Notes: generated by a model from the letters alone, not told the origin. Shown: positions 35,226-44,398, counted from the stretch's first letter. The stretch is DNA of 64,000 nt from Nostoc sp. NMS7 (GCF_017115085.1 NZ_JABXKJ010000270.1:49162-113161), one strand, 5' to 3'. Made by a program: numbers and translations.

Positions 35226-36563
35226 TTAATTTGAGGAAGTATGTCTAGCCATGAGGTCTTCATAGATTGCAATTATTTTTTTGACATGCGTTATATGCTC
35301 CTGATAAACTTCTAGACTTTCGGAATCTGAATTAATTATTAATTCACCAATAGTATCACTTGCCCGTTCATTTATAGAATCGATTAATAGATTCGGCATA
35401 GTGATATTTGCTTCAGCAATTTTTTTAATAGCAGCCTTGGGATTATCTTGTTCGACTATAGCTTTTAATACTTGTAGCTCATATACTGGGAGATTTTCTA
35501 GAAATTTAGTCCATTCTTCGGGTATATTCTCTGATGTATCAACCTCCGAAGTATCGATGATTGCTGAAGATGCAATTATTTCCGAAAAAGCAAACAATTC
35601 AATATCATCTTCTTTTAAGTTCTCAGACAAAGGTTTCAGATTTAATGTTTCTATTTGTTGGAGTAATTCCCATACTTGATTTTGCAATGAGTCTCGTTCT
35701 TCTTGCAATAATGAAACTTGCCCTTGCAACTGCTGTAATTCAGCTTTTTGTTCTACTAGTTGCGTTTGTGAAGAATTCAGGATGGCTTGGATATTTTCTC
35801 TTTCAGTTTTTGTCGCTACAAGCAATTGATTTTTTTGGTTGGTCTCAATTTCTAGCTCTTGAATTGCAATTCGCAGTTCGTATAGTTTTTCTTCTAATTG
35901 GGGTTTGAGTCTGCCTAAAAGAGTTAAATTGCTTTCAACTTCTTGTTTCTCTTGTTGGAGTTCGGAAATTTGACTTTGCAACAGGGTGATTTCACTGCGA
36001 GATACATTACAATTCGACTCTAGACGGCGTTTCTCGGCTGTGAGGACAGAAAAAGCATTGCTCAATTCTGCTTGATTTTTCTGCAAGTTATTAATTTCAT
36101 TTTGTCGGCTGCTGATTTCGGTTTCTAACTGCTTTTTTTGTCCGGCAAATGTTCTTAATTCTCGATGTAAAATATCCCTTTGATTACGGCTTTCTGTTAC
36201 TTGATTTTGCAGTTGTTGTGACTCAGCATATAATAAATTATGATGTTCTTCGATTTGATTGATTTCTCTGACAACACGAGCCTTCAATCCCTCCATATCT
36301 TTAATCCGCTTGCGGAGAGAACCTAAAACAAACATTTCATAATTTCTGCGTCGCTTATCTACGAATAATGCTACTGCATAGATAGTAACAGCCGTAATTA
36401 TACCTGTGAGAAAGGCTTTCTTAAAATCCCAGCTTGGGACAAGGCTAAGTCCAAAACTCACACTAAAGGCAACTATGCCTAAGATTAATCTATTGCTGAT
36501 CATTACTGATTGCATATTGCTGGTTTTTAGCGTAGTTAAATTATCAGAATAAGTAGCTCTCAT
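35226..36563 (-). CDS. Membrane-anchored coiled-coil protein with TerB-C-like tail
   Basis: 445 aa. Two close hydrophobic segments (about 22-40 and 48-66: LILGIVAFSVSFGLSLV, FLTGIITAVTIYAVALFV) anchor it. Then a Gln/Glu/Leu-rich coiled coil of about 230 residues (80-315) with heptad spacing, an acidic Ser/Asp linker, and a C-terminal helical domain: EEWTKFLENLPVYELQVLKA, NITMPNLLIDSINERASDTI, GELIIN. The 'mpn.liD.INe.A...iG..ii' pattern resembles the TerB-C domain found at the end of TerB-N proteins, which co-occur with DUF2791 ATPases, as here. The start could also be at the internal Met (residue 17). It starts 35 bases after the DUF815 gene. Confidence 0.65.
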   Translation of the reverse strand: MRATYSDNLTTLKTSNMQSVMISNRLILGIVAFSVSFGLSLVPSWDFKKAFLTGIITAVTIYAVALFVDKRRRNYEMFVLGSLRKRIKDMEGLKARVVREINQIEEHHNLLYAESQQLQNQVTESRNQRDILHRELRTFAGQKKQLETEISSRQNEINNLQKNQAELSNAFSVLTAEKRRLESNCNVSRSEITLLQSQISELQQEKQEVESNLTLLGRLKPQLEEKLYELRIAIQELEIETNQKNQLLVATKTERENIQAILNSSQTQLVEQKAELQQLQGQVSLLQEERDSLQNQVWELLQQIETLNLKPLSENLKEDDIELFAFSEIIASSAIIDTSEVDTSENIPEEWTKFLENLPVYELQVLKAIVEQDNPKAAIKKIAEANITMPNLLIDSINERASDTIGELIINSDSESLEVYQEHITHVKKIIAIYEDLMARHTSSN

Positions 36564-36598
36564 CGTAGTTCGTAATTAAAATAGACATAGGAAAATTC

Positions 36599-37975
36599 TT
36601 AATGCTCGGTGTTGGATGTGTTTTTCTTGGCATGAGAAAGTGTTAAATCTGCTTTTAAGAAATCAATAAACTGCCGTGCTGTACGTCCAGAACGACCATT
36701 ATGGCGAGTTGCCCACTGTAATGCTTGATATTCCAAATCTTCTTGGGTAATATTAATTTCAGCTTGTGTGGCTAGATGTTGTATAATTTTCAAGTAAGTT
36801 TTCTGATCGGCTGGTTCAAAGGTCAAGGTTAAACCAAAGCGATCGCTAAACGAAAGCTTCTCCTGCATCGTATCCCAGGCATGAATTTCCTCGTTATCCT
36901 TGGGCGTAGGTCTATCCACAAAAAACTCCCGAATTAGGTGACGGCGATTAGAAGTAGCATACACAACTACGTTTTGAGGCCGCGCGGTTAAATTACCTTC
37001 TAAAACTACCTTAAGGGCTTTAAAGGCATCATCATCTTCTTCAAAGGAAAGGTCATCGACAAAGATGATAAATTTTTGTGACACACCCCGTAAATGTTCC
37101 ACAATTTCTGGTAAGTCTTTTAAATCAGATTTTGCCACTTCCAATAAGCGGAGACTGCGTTGGGCTTTGCCCTTGCCGGAGGCATTGCTATATTCATTCA
37201 ACAAAGATTTCACTAAAGAAGATTTGCCAGAACCGCGACTACCGTAAAGTAATACATGGAGTGCCATCTCTCCTGATAATAAAAACTCTGTATTTTTTAG
37301 CAAAGCATCTCTTTGAGACTCGTAACCTACAAGCGCACTCAGCTTAATCGGGTCAGAATACCGAATACCGATAAACTGTCCAGCTTGCCAGCGTAAAGCG
37401 CGATATTCTGCAAATAAACCAGAGCCACATTGCCGATAATAAGTTGCTAACTTTTCTACAGCATCACCCCAATTGTCTAATTCTTGGAGATATGTAGCGA
37501 ATGTCTCTACTCCTACGAATTCTTGCTCTTTATACCACACTACTGGTGAAATCGGCATATCAGCTACGCCTTGTATCCACTCACTCAAACAAGCGCTGCT
37601 ACATTCATAGAGACTTTGCAATACTTGTAAATCATGCTGAACTCCTGCTACTAAAGCCGAGGGCAAATCTACAAATTCTCGCTGTTGGGCTAGCCTTGTA
37701 AAGGGATTCTCAGAAAAGAGAATCTGACTAATTAAATAGTCTTCCCAGTTTTGATTTCTAGCAGCCAAAGCGTGGAAGTAATTGCCGTAGGCTTGGAGAC
37801 AACCCCGTGCATCGGCATCAGTGTAACGTATAGCTTGCAACAGTTCTATAAATGCTATCCCCACTTCGGATTGCAGAACAGATTGGTACAGTAAAAGTGA
37901 GGCTGCTTGGCGCTGGAGATAGTGAATCTTTGTATATGAGGAAGTACTTGGCATTGGCATCGCTTGATTATCCAT
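36599..37975 (-). CDS. DUF815-family AAA+ ATPase
   Basis: 458 aa. The N-terminal half (1-215) is helical with no known catalytic motif. The C-terminal AAA+ module has Walker A LLYGSRGSGKSSLVKSLLNE (about 243-262), Walker B KFIIFVDDLSFEEDDDAFKA, sensor-1 VVVYATSNRRHLIREFF and SDRFGLTLTF with a putative arginine finger, then a helical lid ending GRSGRTARQFIDFLKADL. This matches DUF815, a widespread family without a settled function. First gene of a three-gene minus-strand group with the TerB-C-like and BrxD-like genes. Confidence 0.85.
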   Translation of the reverse strand: MDNQAMPMPSTSSYTKIHYLQRQAASLLLYQSVLQSEVGIAFIELLQAIRYTDADARGCLQAYGNYFHALAARNQNWEDYLISQILFSENPFTRLAQQREFVDLPSALVAGVQHDLQVLQSLYECSSACLSEWIQGVADMPISPVVWYKEQEFVGVETFATYLQELDNWGDAVEKLATYYRQCGSGLFAEYRALRWQAGQFIGIRYSDPIKLSALVGYESQRDALLKNTEFLLSGEMALHVLLYGSRGSGKSSLVKSLLNEYSNASGKGKAQRSLRLLEVAKSDLKDLPEIVEHLRGVSQKFIIFVDDLSFEEDDDAFKALKVVLEGNLTARPQNVVVYATSNRRHLIREFFVDRPTPKDNEEIHAWDTMQEKLSFSDRFGLTLTFEPADQKTYLKIIQHLATQAEINITQEDLEYQALQWATRHNGRSGRTARQFIDFLKADLTLSHAKKNTSNTEH

Positions 37976-38062
37976 GAATTAACTGTGTGGTATAGCTAAA
38001 TAGCTATGGTAAATTGTCTGCTGACCCTGGCAGTAAAGTCAAAGTCTACATAGGTTTTAACA

Positions 38063-38380
38063 ATGAATTTAAGTATAATTGCTGCTTTTGCCTATGGCAT
38101 ATTAGCGATTGTTGGTGGCATTATTGGCTACATTCAGGCTAGAAGTAAGGTTTCACTCTTAAGTGGTAGCATTAGCGGTTTATTACTAATAGTTGCGGCT
38201 TATGTTCAACTCCAAGGGCAAACCTGGGGTTCCATTTTAGCAGTGTTAGTTACTAGTGTTTTAGTAGTAGTATTTGCATTTCGACTGGCTAAAACACGTA
38301 AGTTTATGCCTGCGGGGTTAATGACGATTTTGGGTGTGCTGGCATTGGCGGTGATGGTGAATCAATTTGTGGCGAATTGA
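38063..38380 (+). CDS. TMEM14-family small membrane protein
   Basis: 105 aa with four membrane helices (about 3-22, 28-48, 53-75, 80-103). The segments YGILAIVGGIIGYIQARSKV, SLLSGSISGLLLIVAAY and FRLAKTRKFMPAGLMTILGV fit the TMEM14/UPF0136 family; plastid members (FAX) take part in fatty-acid export, and bacterial function is unclear. It is divergent from the DUF815 gene with 87 bases between, so they may share a promoter region. Confidence 0.88.
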   Translation: MNLSIIAAFAYGILAIVGGIIGYIQARSKVSLLSGSISGLLLIVAAYVQLQGQTWGSILAVLVTSVLVVVFAFRLAKTRKFMPAGLMTILGVLALAVMVNQFVAN

Positions 38381-38464
38381 GGGTTTAAGTTTAAACGCAG
38401 AGGGACGCAGAGGGAAGCGCAGAGGTACGCGGAGAATTCGCTAGGAATTAATGAAATGCTGTAC

Positions 38465-39325
38465 TTAGTGTAGAATCTGGCCAATCATTCGGTTTGCTTG
38501 GGAAGCATAGCCACCGCCAAATAAATTGAAGTGATTCAAAATGTGATATAGGTTATAGAGCGTTTTTCTCTGCTCATAGCCTGCATCTAAGGGAAAGGCT
38601 TCGTTATAACCTTTGTAAAACGCTGCGGGGAATCCACCAAACAATTCTGTCATGGCAATATCAACTTCGCGATCGCCAAAATAAGTTGCTGGATCAAAAA
38701 TCACGGGTTCTCCTGACGCAGTACACCCAGCATTTCCACCCCATAAATCGCCATGTACTAAGGAAGGTTGCACCTGATGCGCCAATAGTTCCGGGATAGC
38801 TGCGAGTAATTTTTCTTGCTGGGGAAAATTTCCTCCCCGTCGCCTTGCTAACTGAAATTGATAACCCAGGCGATGTTTAATATAAAATTTTACCCAGTCT
38901 GCTGTCCAAGTATTGATTTGGGGCGTTGAACCAATGGTATTGTTAATTTTCCAACCAAAACCTTCGCTATTGCTAGCTTTATGCATTGCTGCCAATTTGC
39001 GCCCCATCTCTTCCCACGAATTACTGTTACCGCTACCAAGTTCTAACCATTCCAGCACGATGTAGCTAGAATTCTCAGCTACACCCCAACAAATAGGTTT
39101 TGGGAGGCGAATACTAGCTGTTGCTAGCATTTCCTTTAAACCCAATGCCTCAGCCTCAAACATCGCAACTTGGGATGCTTGGTTAATCTTGACAAAGTAG
39201 GTTATCTCAGCATTGGAAACAGCATAACCTTGGTTGATACATCCGCCACCAACCGATCGTTGTTGCTGACTCTGGAATTTTTCACCAGTCACCTGGCTAA
39301 TTTGAGCATCGATTTGAGTCCACAT
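38465..39325 (-). CDS. Fructosamine kinase-family protein
   Basis: 286 aa from ATG 39325 (MWTQIDAQISQVTGE); the frame stays open 22 codons upstream into repeat DNA, which I discount. Family motifs: GGGCINQGYAV in the phosphate-binding region, YFVKIN with the ATP lysine, LVHGDLWGGNAG (about 193-204) and VIFDPATYFGDREVDIAMTE. These aminoglycoside-kinase-fold enzymes phosphorylate the sugar of glycated proteins or amines to trigger deglycation. Runs on the same strand as the M16 peptidase gene upstream, 111 bases apart with a repeat between. Confidence 0.92.
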   Translation of the reverse strand: MWTQIDAQISQVTGEKFQSQQQRSVGGGCINQGYAVSNAEITYFVKINQASQVAMFEAEALGLKEMLATASIRLPKPICWGVAENSSYIVLEWLELGSGNSNSWEEMGRKLAAMHKASNSEGFGWKINNTIGSTPQINTWTADWVKFYIKHRLGYQFQLARRRGGNFPQQEKLLAAIPELLAHQVQPSLVHGDLWGGNAGCTASGEPVIFDPATYFGDREVDIAMTELFGGFPAAFYKGYNEAFPLDAGYEQRKTLYNLYHILNHFNLFGGGYASQANRMIGQILH

Positions 39326-39339
39326 GATTAAATAATTGG

Positions 39340-39425
39340 AGAGTAGGAGATGAGAGAGATGAGGACGACAAGGAGAATAATCAATGCCCAATACTTCGGC
39401 AACGCTCAGTACAAGTGCCCATTCC
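39340..39425. repeat. Low-complexity tract and short form of the 70-bp dispersed repeat
   Basis: GGAGATGAGAGAGATGAGG low-complexity DNA is followed by CCAATACTTC-GGC-AACGCTCAGTACAAG. The outer parts equal the ends of the repeat at 49133-49202, whose 46-base middle is missing here. It therefore looks like an empty or deleted version of the same repeat, and both sites share the flanks 'caatgcccaatacttc' and 'agtgccc'. Confidence 0.65.
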
Positions 39426-39436
39426 CCATTTTTAAT

Positions 39437-40720
39437 TTACGGTTTGACGACAACTACACCATAAGCATTCGGGGAAAGATACTCTTTAGCAGCTTGCATC
39501 AAGTCAGTTGCATCTTGGCTGTGAATGATCGCTGGGTAGTTAAAGGCGGGTTCCAAATCTCCCACTAAAGACTGATAATAACCATACAAATTAGCGCGAT
39601 CGCTTGGTGTTTCATTACCAAAAATAAATCTGTTCGCTACTCGCCGCCCCACACGGGCAATTTCTGATTCTGTTACCAACTCGGTTTGGACTTGGCGAAT
39701 GTGTTGTGCGATCGCATCCTCTACTTCTGCTAAATTTTCCACTGCACATTTAGCTGAAATATAAAATGTCCCTTGCAGCTGATTGCTCATATTGCTCACA
39801 GAAATTGAAGAAACCAATCCCCGTTCTTCTCGTAAATCCCTCACCAGTCTTGATGTCCGCCCGTGTCCCAAAATTCCTGCTAAAACATCCAGTCCATAGG
39901 TGCGATCTAACTGCGTCATTCCTGGAACTCGCCAAACCATCACTAGCCTTGCTTGCTGGAGACTTTCATCTCTAAATTCTCGACGGACAATTTCTGTAAA
40001 TGGTGATTCAGTAGGCAGAGACGTGATTAATTGCGTCTGTACTGGAGAGTCCTGAGCTTTATTAGCTTTTGTAAATGCTTCAGCAACGGTTGCAATTAAT
40101 TCTTCCACGGGCAAATTGCCCACAGCTACAGCAGTAATTGACTGGGGTTGATACCAATTAGCGTGAAAATCCCGCATCTGCTGGGGTTTAAGTTCGGCAA
40201 TCACCGATTCTGGGCCCAATACTGCACGGCGATAAGGTAACTCATCAAAGGCTGTCTCCATCGCGCGTCTAAATGTCCGGCGCTGGGGATTATCCTCTGA
40301 ACGCCTAATTTCTTCTAAAACTACTAGTCGTTCACGTTCAAAAGCATCATCAGGAATACTAGCATTAGATACTACATCTATTTGTAGTGGAGCAAGCTCG
40401 CCAAAATCTTTGGGCGCAGTGGTTATATAGTAATGTGTATAGTCTTGGCTAGTAGCGGCATTGGTAACAGCACCCCGTTCTTCAATTCGACGTTCAAATT
40501 CGCCGCTAGCCAGTCGTTCTGTTCCCTTAAAAATCATGTGCTCTAAAAAGTGAGCCATGCCGTTAATGGCATCAGATTCTACGGCTGAACCAACTTTTAT
40601 CCATACGTTGAGGTTTACAGCTTCAACTGGCATCTGTTCCGCGATGATTGTTAAACCATTGGGCAACTGATGCAGGGTTGGGGTGTTAAGACGAGGAAAT
40701 TTCCGCAGGGTTGAAGTCAT
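39437..40720 (-). CDS. M16-family zinc metallopeptidase
   Basis: 427 aa. The zinc motif HxxEH is present in AHFLEHMIFKGTERLASGEF (about 57-61), with the downstream Glu in the RRTFRRAMETAFDELPYR helix. Pitrilysin/insulinase type, similar to mitochondrial processing peptidase subunits. No signal peptide is obvious, so the location is uncertain; relatives act on peptides in the cytosol or periplasm. A second, inactive M16 partner, often adjacent in bacteria, is not seen. Residues around VQTQLITSL (about 230) are encoded by a palindromic repeat (40019-40047). Confidence 0.92.
   Translation of the reverse strand: MTSTLRKFPRLNTPTLHQLPNGLTIIAEQMPVEAVNLNVWIKVGSAVESDAINGMAHFLEHMIFKGTERLASGEFERRIEERGAVTNAATSQDYTHYYITTAPKDFGELAPLQIDVVSNASIPDDAFERERLVVLEEIRRSEDNPQRRTFRRAMETAFDELPYRRAVLGPESVIAELKPQQMRDFHANWYQPQSITAVAVGNLPVEELIATVAEAFTKANKAQDSPVQTQLITSLPTESPFTEIVRREFRDESLQQARLVMVWRVPGMTQLDRTYGLDVLAGILGHGRTSRLVRDLREERGLVSSISVSNMSNQLQGTFYISAKCAVENLAEVEDAIAQHIRQVQTELVTESEIARVGRRVANRFIFGNETPSDRANLYGYYQSLVGDLEPAFNYPAIIHSQDATDLMQAAKEYLSPNAYGVVVVKP
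40019..40047 (-). repeat. In-frame palindrome inside the M16 peptidase gene
   Basis: AGACGTGATTAATTGCGTCT plus GTACTGGA differs at 3 of 29 positions from the five-copy palindrome between kdpA and kdpB (AGACGCGATTAATCGCGTCT plus GTACAGGA). It is read through in frame as QTQLITSL-type residues in the linker before the FTEIVRREF strand. Confidence 0.8.
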
Positions 40721-41811
40721 TGCTACTTGTGTGAGGAGCTATGTTACTTCTTTATCTTATCTGTCACCGAAAATGAAAGAGCGCAAGCCCCTGCTTTCAA
40801 GTAGCGATCGCTGTACGCCAAAGTTGCATAAAAGCGTAGCGTTTTTAATGCAAGCCGATGCATTGGCATAGCAAGGCGATGCATTGGCATAACAAGGCGA
40901 TGCATTGGCATAACAAGGCAATGCATTGGCATAACAAGGCGATGCATTGGCATAGCAAGGCGATGCATTGGCATAGCAAGCCGACGCATTGGCATAGCAA
41001 GCCGATGCATTGGCATAGCAAGGTATTGACCCTCTCTCTTGCCCTCTTATCCGACGACTATTGACACAGTGATTCTGCCTGTGCAATGTGTTTTAGCGAT
41101 CGCTCTCCTGCTTTCCTGAAGAATAATCATACTTTCTAAAACTCCCAGTTTGCCTGTAAAACTATCGTTCTGCGCCCCGAAATGGAATGACCGTGATTTT
41201 CAGAAAATGGTGTCAGATTGGCTAGTTTCAGAAGTATATCAGCGTCTCACTAGCAACTAAAAACTTGCGTATGACAATACAGCGATCCGCTATTTTTTTA
41301 GGATACAACGAGTTTGAAAACACGCTCTAGACAATCTGTTGGGCTAATGAAAAATTCACCCTCACAAGAACAGCCCCTCTCCCAATTTTGGGAGAGGGGA
41401 GCAAATTCTCTAGTTCGCCTTTTCTCAACTTGGGATTCGGGGTTAGGGGATGAGGGCAAAACGCCTTCTCAAAGCAGATTTTTTCTTAAGTTGACACCAA
41501 TGAGTAATGCTGTGCCCTTACGACAGATATGGTTCAAATAAATGAAAACTGCTGTAGTAAACTTGTTCTCTATTGCTAGGCTGAAACAGCAAATTGCCAC
41601 TGTTGCAGCTTTTAGGTTTACCAAAAGTGTCACCTACCTACCAACATTGAGTTACGGTACATAGATAACAGGCGCGCTCACTGAATCTGTAATTTTGCCA
41701 CCGCTAAGGATATAAGCTAATCGGCATTGAAGTTGCATGATCAAGGTGGGCAAGATGCCCACCCCACAAGAATTTGATAAAATTTAATATGCAAATTAGA
41801 TGTGTTTTAGC
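40721..41811. other. Intergenic region of 1.1 kb made mostly of repeats
   Basis: No gene supported. It holds the 21-bp tandem array (40851-41022), a CTCTCCCAATTTTGGGAGAG palindrome at about 41380-41399, a remnant of TTAAGTTGACACCAATGAG (about 41494-41512) that matches the inner inverted repeat of the element at 54460-54702, and a core of the second MITE family near 41738-41772. Open frames here (e.g. 41314-41541) follow the repeats and lack protein character. Confidence 0.6.
40851..41022. repeat. 21-bp tandem repeat, eight copies
   Basis: Consensus CAAGGCGATGCATTGGCATA followed by G or A (21 bp), with small variations (CAAGCCGAC, TAACAAGG). The unit is a multiple of three and without stops, so ORFs such as MHWHSKA repeats appear on the plus strand and YANASAC/MPMHRLA repeats on the minus strand. 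Copy-number variation between strains is likely. Confidence 0.95.
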
Positions 41812-42216
41812 TTAACCAACTGCTTCCCATTTTCGCTTTACGGCAGAGGTGGGCCACTCAACGTCAACGCGATACATCTGACCGCTAGGGCTAAAACGCT
41901 TCTCTATTACTTGTGTAGGGGCATTGTTCACATAAAGTGATTGACGAAGCGTCCAGTCACCAGGATAAGCACACGTCCCAGCACATTTGGTCGTATACAT
42001 ATAACTCCAAGCATGAACAGTCTTCGTATTAGCTTCAATACATGTACGGTAAGTGATACCCACGGCTACACTTTTAGGCCCTGAACAACGTGGGCTAATA
42101 GCAGCTTCAACTGGTGCTAGCACGGGAGTGGAAACCAATAAAGGAGATGCAAACAAAGCTAGCAAGCCAATTGTTTTGGTTAGAGTAAATAAATCCAAAA
42201 ATGGTTTTTTACACAT
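41812..42216 (-). CDS. Small secreted protein, unknown function
   Basis: 134 aa. Basic N-terminus, then a hydrophobic segment (KTIGLLALFASPLLVSTPVL, about 14-33) with a likely cleavage site after VEA, so probably exported. The mature part of about 95 residues holds four Cys (RCSGPK, YRTCIEA, KCAGTCAYPGDW), consistent with two disulfides, and beta-type sequence (LRQSLYVNNAPTQVIEKRF, MYRVDVEWPTS). I recognise no family. Stands alone among repeat DNA. Confidence 0.55.
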   Translation of the reverse strand: MCKKPFLDLFTLTKTIGLLALFASPLLVSTPVLAPVEAAISPRCSGPKSVAVGITYRTCIEANTKTVHAWSYMYTTKCAGTCAYPGDWTLRQSLYVNNAPTQVIEKRFSPSGQMYRVDVEWPTSAVKRKWEAVG

Positions 42217-42331
42217 GACTTTGATGCTTTAGTTTAAGTTGAAAGCTAATTTCAGTTTATGACGTTTTAGTAACAATCAAGCAAAAACTAACGCTAAGAC
42301 AACCCACCTCATATCTTGCACCTAACCGAAC

Positions 42332-42595
42332 GTGAGTTCGACGGCATTAAAAAACGGCAGGAGGCAGTGCAGGCAAATCTTTTGGTGGGAAAGACAACCT
42401 AAAAATTTGCAGTATGAATATCGAATTGAAAGCTTTGAAGATATCACCTTTGATACAGGTATAAGTAAATTAGGTGATGAAGGATGGGAATTAGTTTTTG
42501 CGCGTAGGGCTTTGACTGGTGAGGAATATTCGCGTAGAGGAATCAGGGTAAGCGCATCTCAAATGGGATTGACAAAACATACGTACCCTGTTTAA
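42332..42595 (+). CDS. DUF4177-like small protein, possibly truncated
   Basis: 87 aa from a GTG start. The central part YEYRIESFEDITFDTGISKL, GDEGWELVFARRAL resembles the short 'WEY.v......l...LN.lG.eGWELV' proteins of the DUF4177 type. The first about 25 residues (KNGRRQCRQIFWWERQ) and the last 20 (RVSASQMGLTKHTYPV) do not look like family sequence, so the true start may be lost and the C-terminus may be frameshifted. The stop overlaps the convergent gene by 4 bases. Confidence 0.4.
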   Translation: MSSTALKNGRRQCRQIFWWERQPKNLQYEYRIESFEDITFDTGISKLGDEGWELVFARRALTGEEYSRRGIRVSASQMGLTKHTYPV

Positions 42596-43017
42596 TTTTG
42601 AGAGTAAGGGTTATTGAAGGTTTCCCAAGCAGCGATCGCCGCCTTTTGCAGGCGAAAACTGAAGTCTACGACATCTTTCATCATTAAGTGCCAGTTTCTC
42701 TCAGCTTCGTCCTGAATTACTACCCAAGAGTCTTCTAAGCGATCGCGTTCCTTCACTTTCCTTTCTTCAATTAATTCCCGTGCTTGACGCACAGCTTTCA
42801 AATATGTTGCACGGGTGAGAGTACCTGCTGACTCAGCTTCAGCGCGTCTTTTTAGCGCCTCAATCAGCGCTTTGGTTTCGCGCTTCACTTCATCACTTTC
42901 GCCAGCCAATTCGATTTCTACTAATTCGTCAGTTTGAGAACTAATTCCGACAATTAGTATTGATTTGTTAGATTCAATTACTGTGGGTTTAAAGGATTCA
43001 ATCTGGTTAGCAGTCAT
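42592..43017 (-). CDS. Conserved hypothetical helical protein
   Basis: 141 aa from ATG 43017 (TANQIESFKPTVIESNKS); an ATG 22 codons upstream lies in a stretch without family character. No membrane segment. The body is strongly helical and charged (GESDEVKRETKALIEALKRR, YLKAVRQARELIEERKVKER) and ends with a Trp-rich helix (NWHLMMKDVVDFSFRLQKAA, AWETFNNP). I know of no function. It is next to htpX on the same strand but transcribed after it, 116 bases away across heptamer repeats. Confidence 0.55.
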   Translation of the reverse strand: MTANQIESFKPTVIESNKSILIVGISSQTDELVEIELAGESDEVKRETKALIEALKRRAEAESAGTLTRATYLKAVRQARELIEERKVKERDRLEDSWVVIQDEAERNWHLMMKDVVDFSFRLQKAAIAAWETFNNPYSQN

Positions 43018-43133
43018 AGTTAAAACATCCTTAATTACAAAGCTTACTCTCACATAAAAACTGCACCCTATACTAATAATCATTAGTCATTGTTAATTTC
43101 ACAAAGGAGAAATGACTAATGACAAATGACAAA

Positions 43134-44003
43134 TTAATAAGCTTTTGTTGGTAGTTGTTGCTCTAATTTCAGTAATGCTGCAACTCGCACTTCTGTAGCA
43201 GGGTGACTGGAGAACAAGTTACCGAGAAACTGTCCAGAGATGGAATTGATAATTAATAACGGCTCAAATGCTGGATTGGCATTTAAAGGCATCTGCTTTG
43301 CTGAGGCTTCTAACCGTTGTAGCGCCCTAGCTAAGGCGCGGGGATTACCAGTTAATCTCGCAGAACCTGCATCAGCCGAGAATTCTCGTGTGCGCGAAAT
43401 TGCTAGCTGAATAATCGTCGCAGCCACCGGCGCAAGCATTACTGTTAACAAAACTCCCAAAGGATTTGCACCTCTATTGTCATCTCGTGAACCACCGCCA
43501 AACCATAGGCTGTAACTCACCATTTGCGCTAAGAATGAGATCGCACCTGCAACAGTAGCAGCAACGGCTTGTGTGAGGGTATCACGATTAATAATGTGAG
43601 TGAGTTCGTGGGCGATAACGCCTTCCAGTTCGTCCTCTGGTAATATATTCAAAATCCCTTCAGTGACAGCTACAGCAGCGTGTTCAGGATCGCGCCCTGT
43701 CGCAAAGGCGTTAGCACCAAGGCTTGGAACAATGTAAACTTTGGGCATGGGAATGTTAGCGCGATCGCTCAATCTCTGCACCATCCGATAAAGTCCCGGT
43801 GCTTCCCTTTCACTCACAGGCTGGGCGCGGTATACTGCCAGCGCAATCTTATCTGATTGATACCACGAAAATAGGTTTGTTGCTGCTGCCAACCCAATTC
43901 CGATAATCAACCCACTAGAACCGCCAATTACCCAGTAACTAATTGCGATTAAAAGACCACTTAGCGCCGCTAGCAAAGCAGCTGTTTTCAATTGATTTGT
44001 CAT
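43134..44003 (-). CDS. htpX: Membrane zinc metalloprotease HtpX
   Basis: 289 aa, M48 family, degrades misfolded inner-membrane proteins. Two N-terminal helices (about 8-45), the cytosolic zinc motif VIAHELTHIINRDTLTQA (HExxH about 130), two more hydrophobic segments (about 150-205), then the third zinc ligand in ISRTREFSADAGSARLTGNP. All active residues are present. Transcribed away from the fluoride riboswitch region, which lies upstream. AGGAGAG precedes the ATG. Confidence 0.95.
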   Translation of the reverse strand: MTNQLKTAALLAALSGLLIAISYWVIGGSSGLIIGIGLAAATNLFSWYQSDKIALAVYRAQPVSEREAPGLYRMVQRLSDRANIPMPKVYIVPSLGANAFATGRDPEHAAVAVTEGILNILPEDELEGVIAHELTHIINRDTLTQAVAATVAGAISFLAQMVSYSLWFGGGSRDDNRGANPLGVLLTVMLAPVAATIIQLAISRTREFSADAGSARLTGNPRALARALQRLEASAKQMPLNANPAFEPLLIINSISGQFLGNLFSSHPATEVRVAALLKLEQQLPTKAY

Positions 44004-44398
44004 ACTCTTGCTCTCCTGCTAATGCTGTGTAAATTTTTGAGAAAACAGCATTACTTCAGCTACAGTTTGATTGTATCCAGCTAAATTTAGATATATGGTA
44101 CAGAAAACCTATTAGATAAGTACGGTTTTCCCACTTAACTTTTATAAACACTAAGTTAGTTGTTTTTAATACTTATCTATTGGTAATCAAATTAAGCTTT
44201 ATAGATACTAAAAACGCATCTATCTATAGGAATAAATTCTTTATAGCGACCTGACCCGCAACCCCTCTCTTAACTCACGAAGAGGGGAGATAAAGCACAG
44301 CTACCGATTGCTATAGTTAGAGTACGCCCAATCTTTAAAAAACAAATATTAAATTCGACCAAAAGCAAAAATGGTATGCTTAATTTAAAGTCAAATCA

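Noticed and set aside
40744..41086. ORFs encoding MHWHSKA, MPMHRLA or YANASAC repeats
   Set aside because: Produced by the 21-bp tandem array in three frames; no non-repeat domain.
41314..41541. 75-aa plus-strand ORF
   Set aside because: Built from the CTCTCCCAATTTTGGGAGAG palindrome and a remnant of the 54-kb element.
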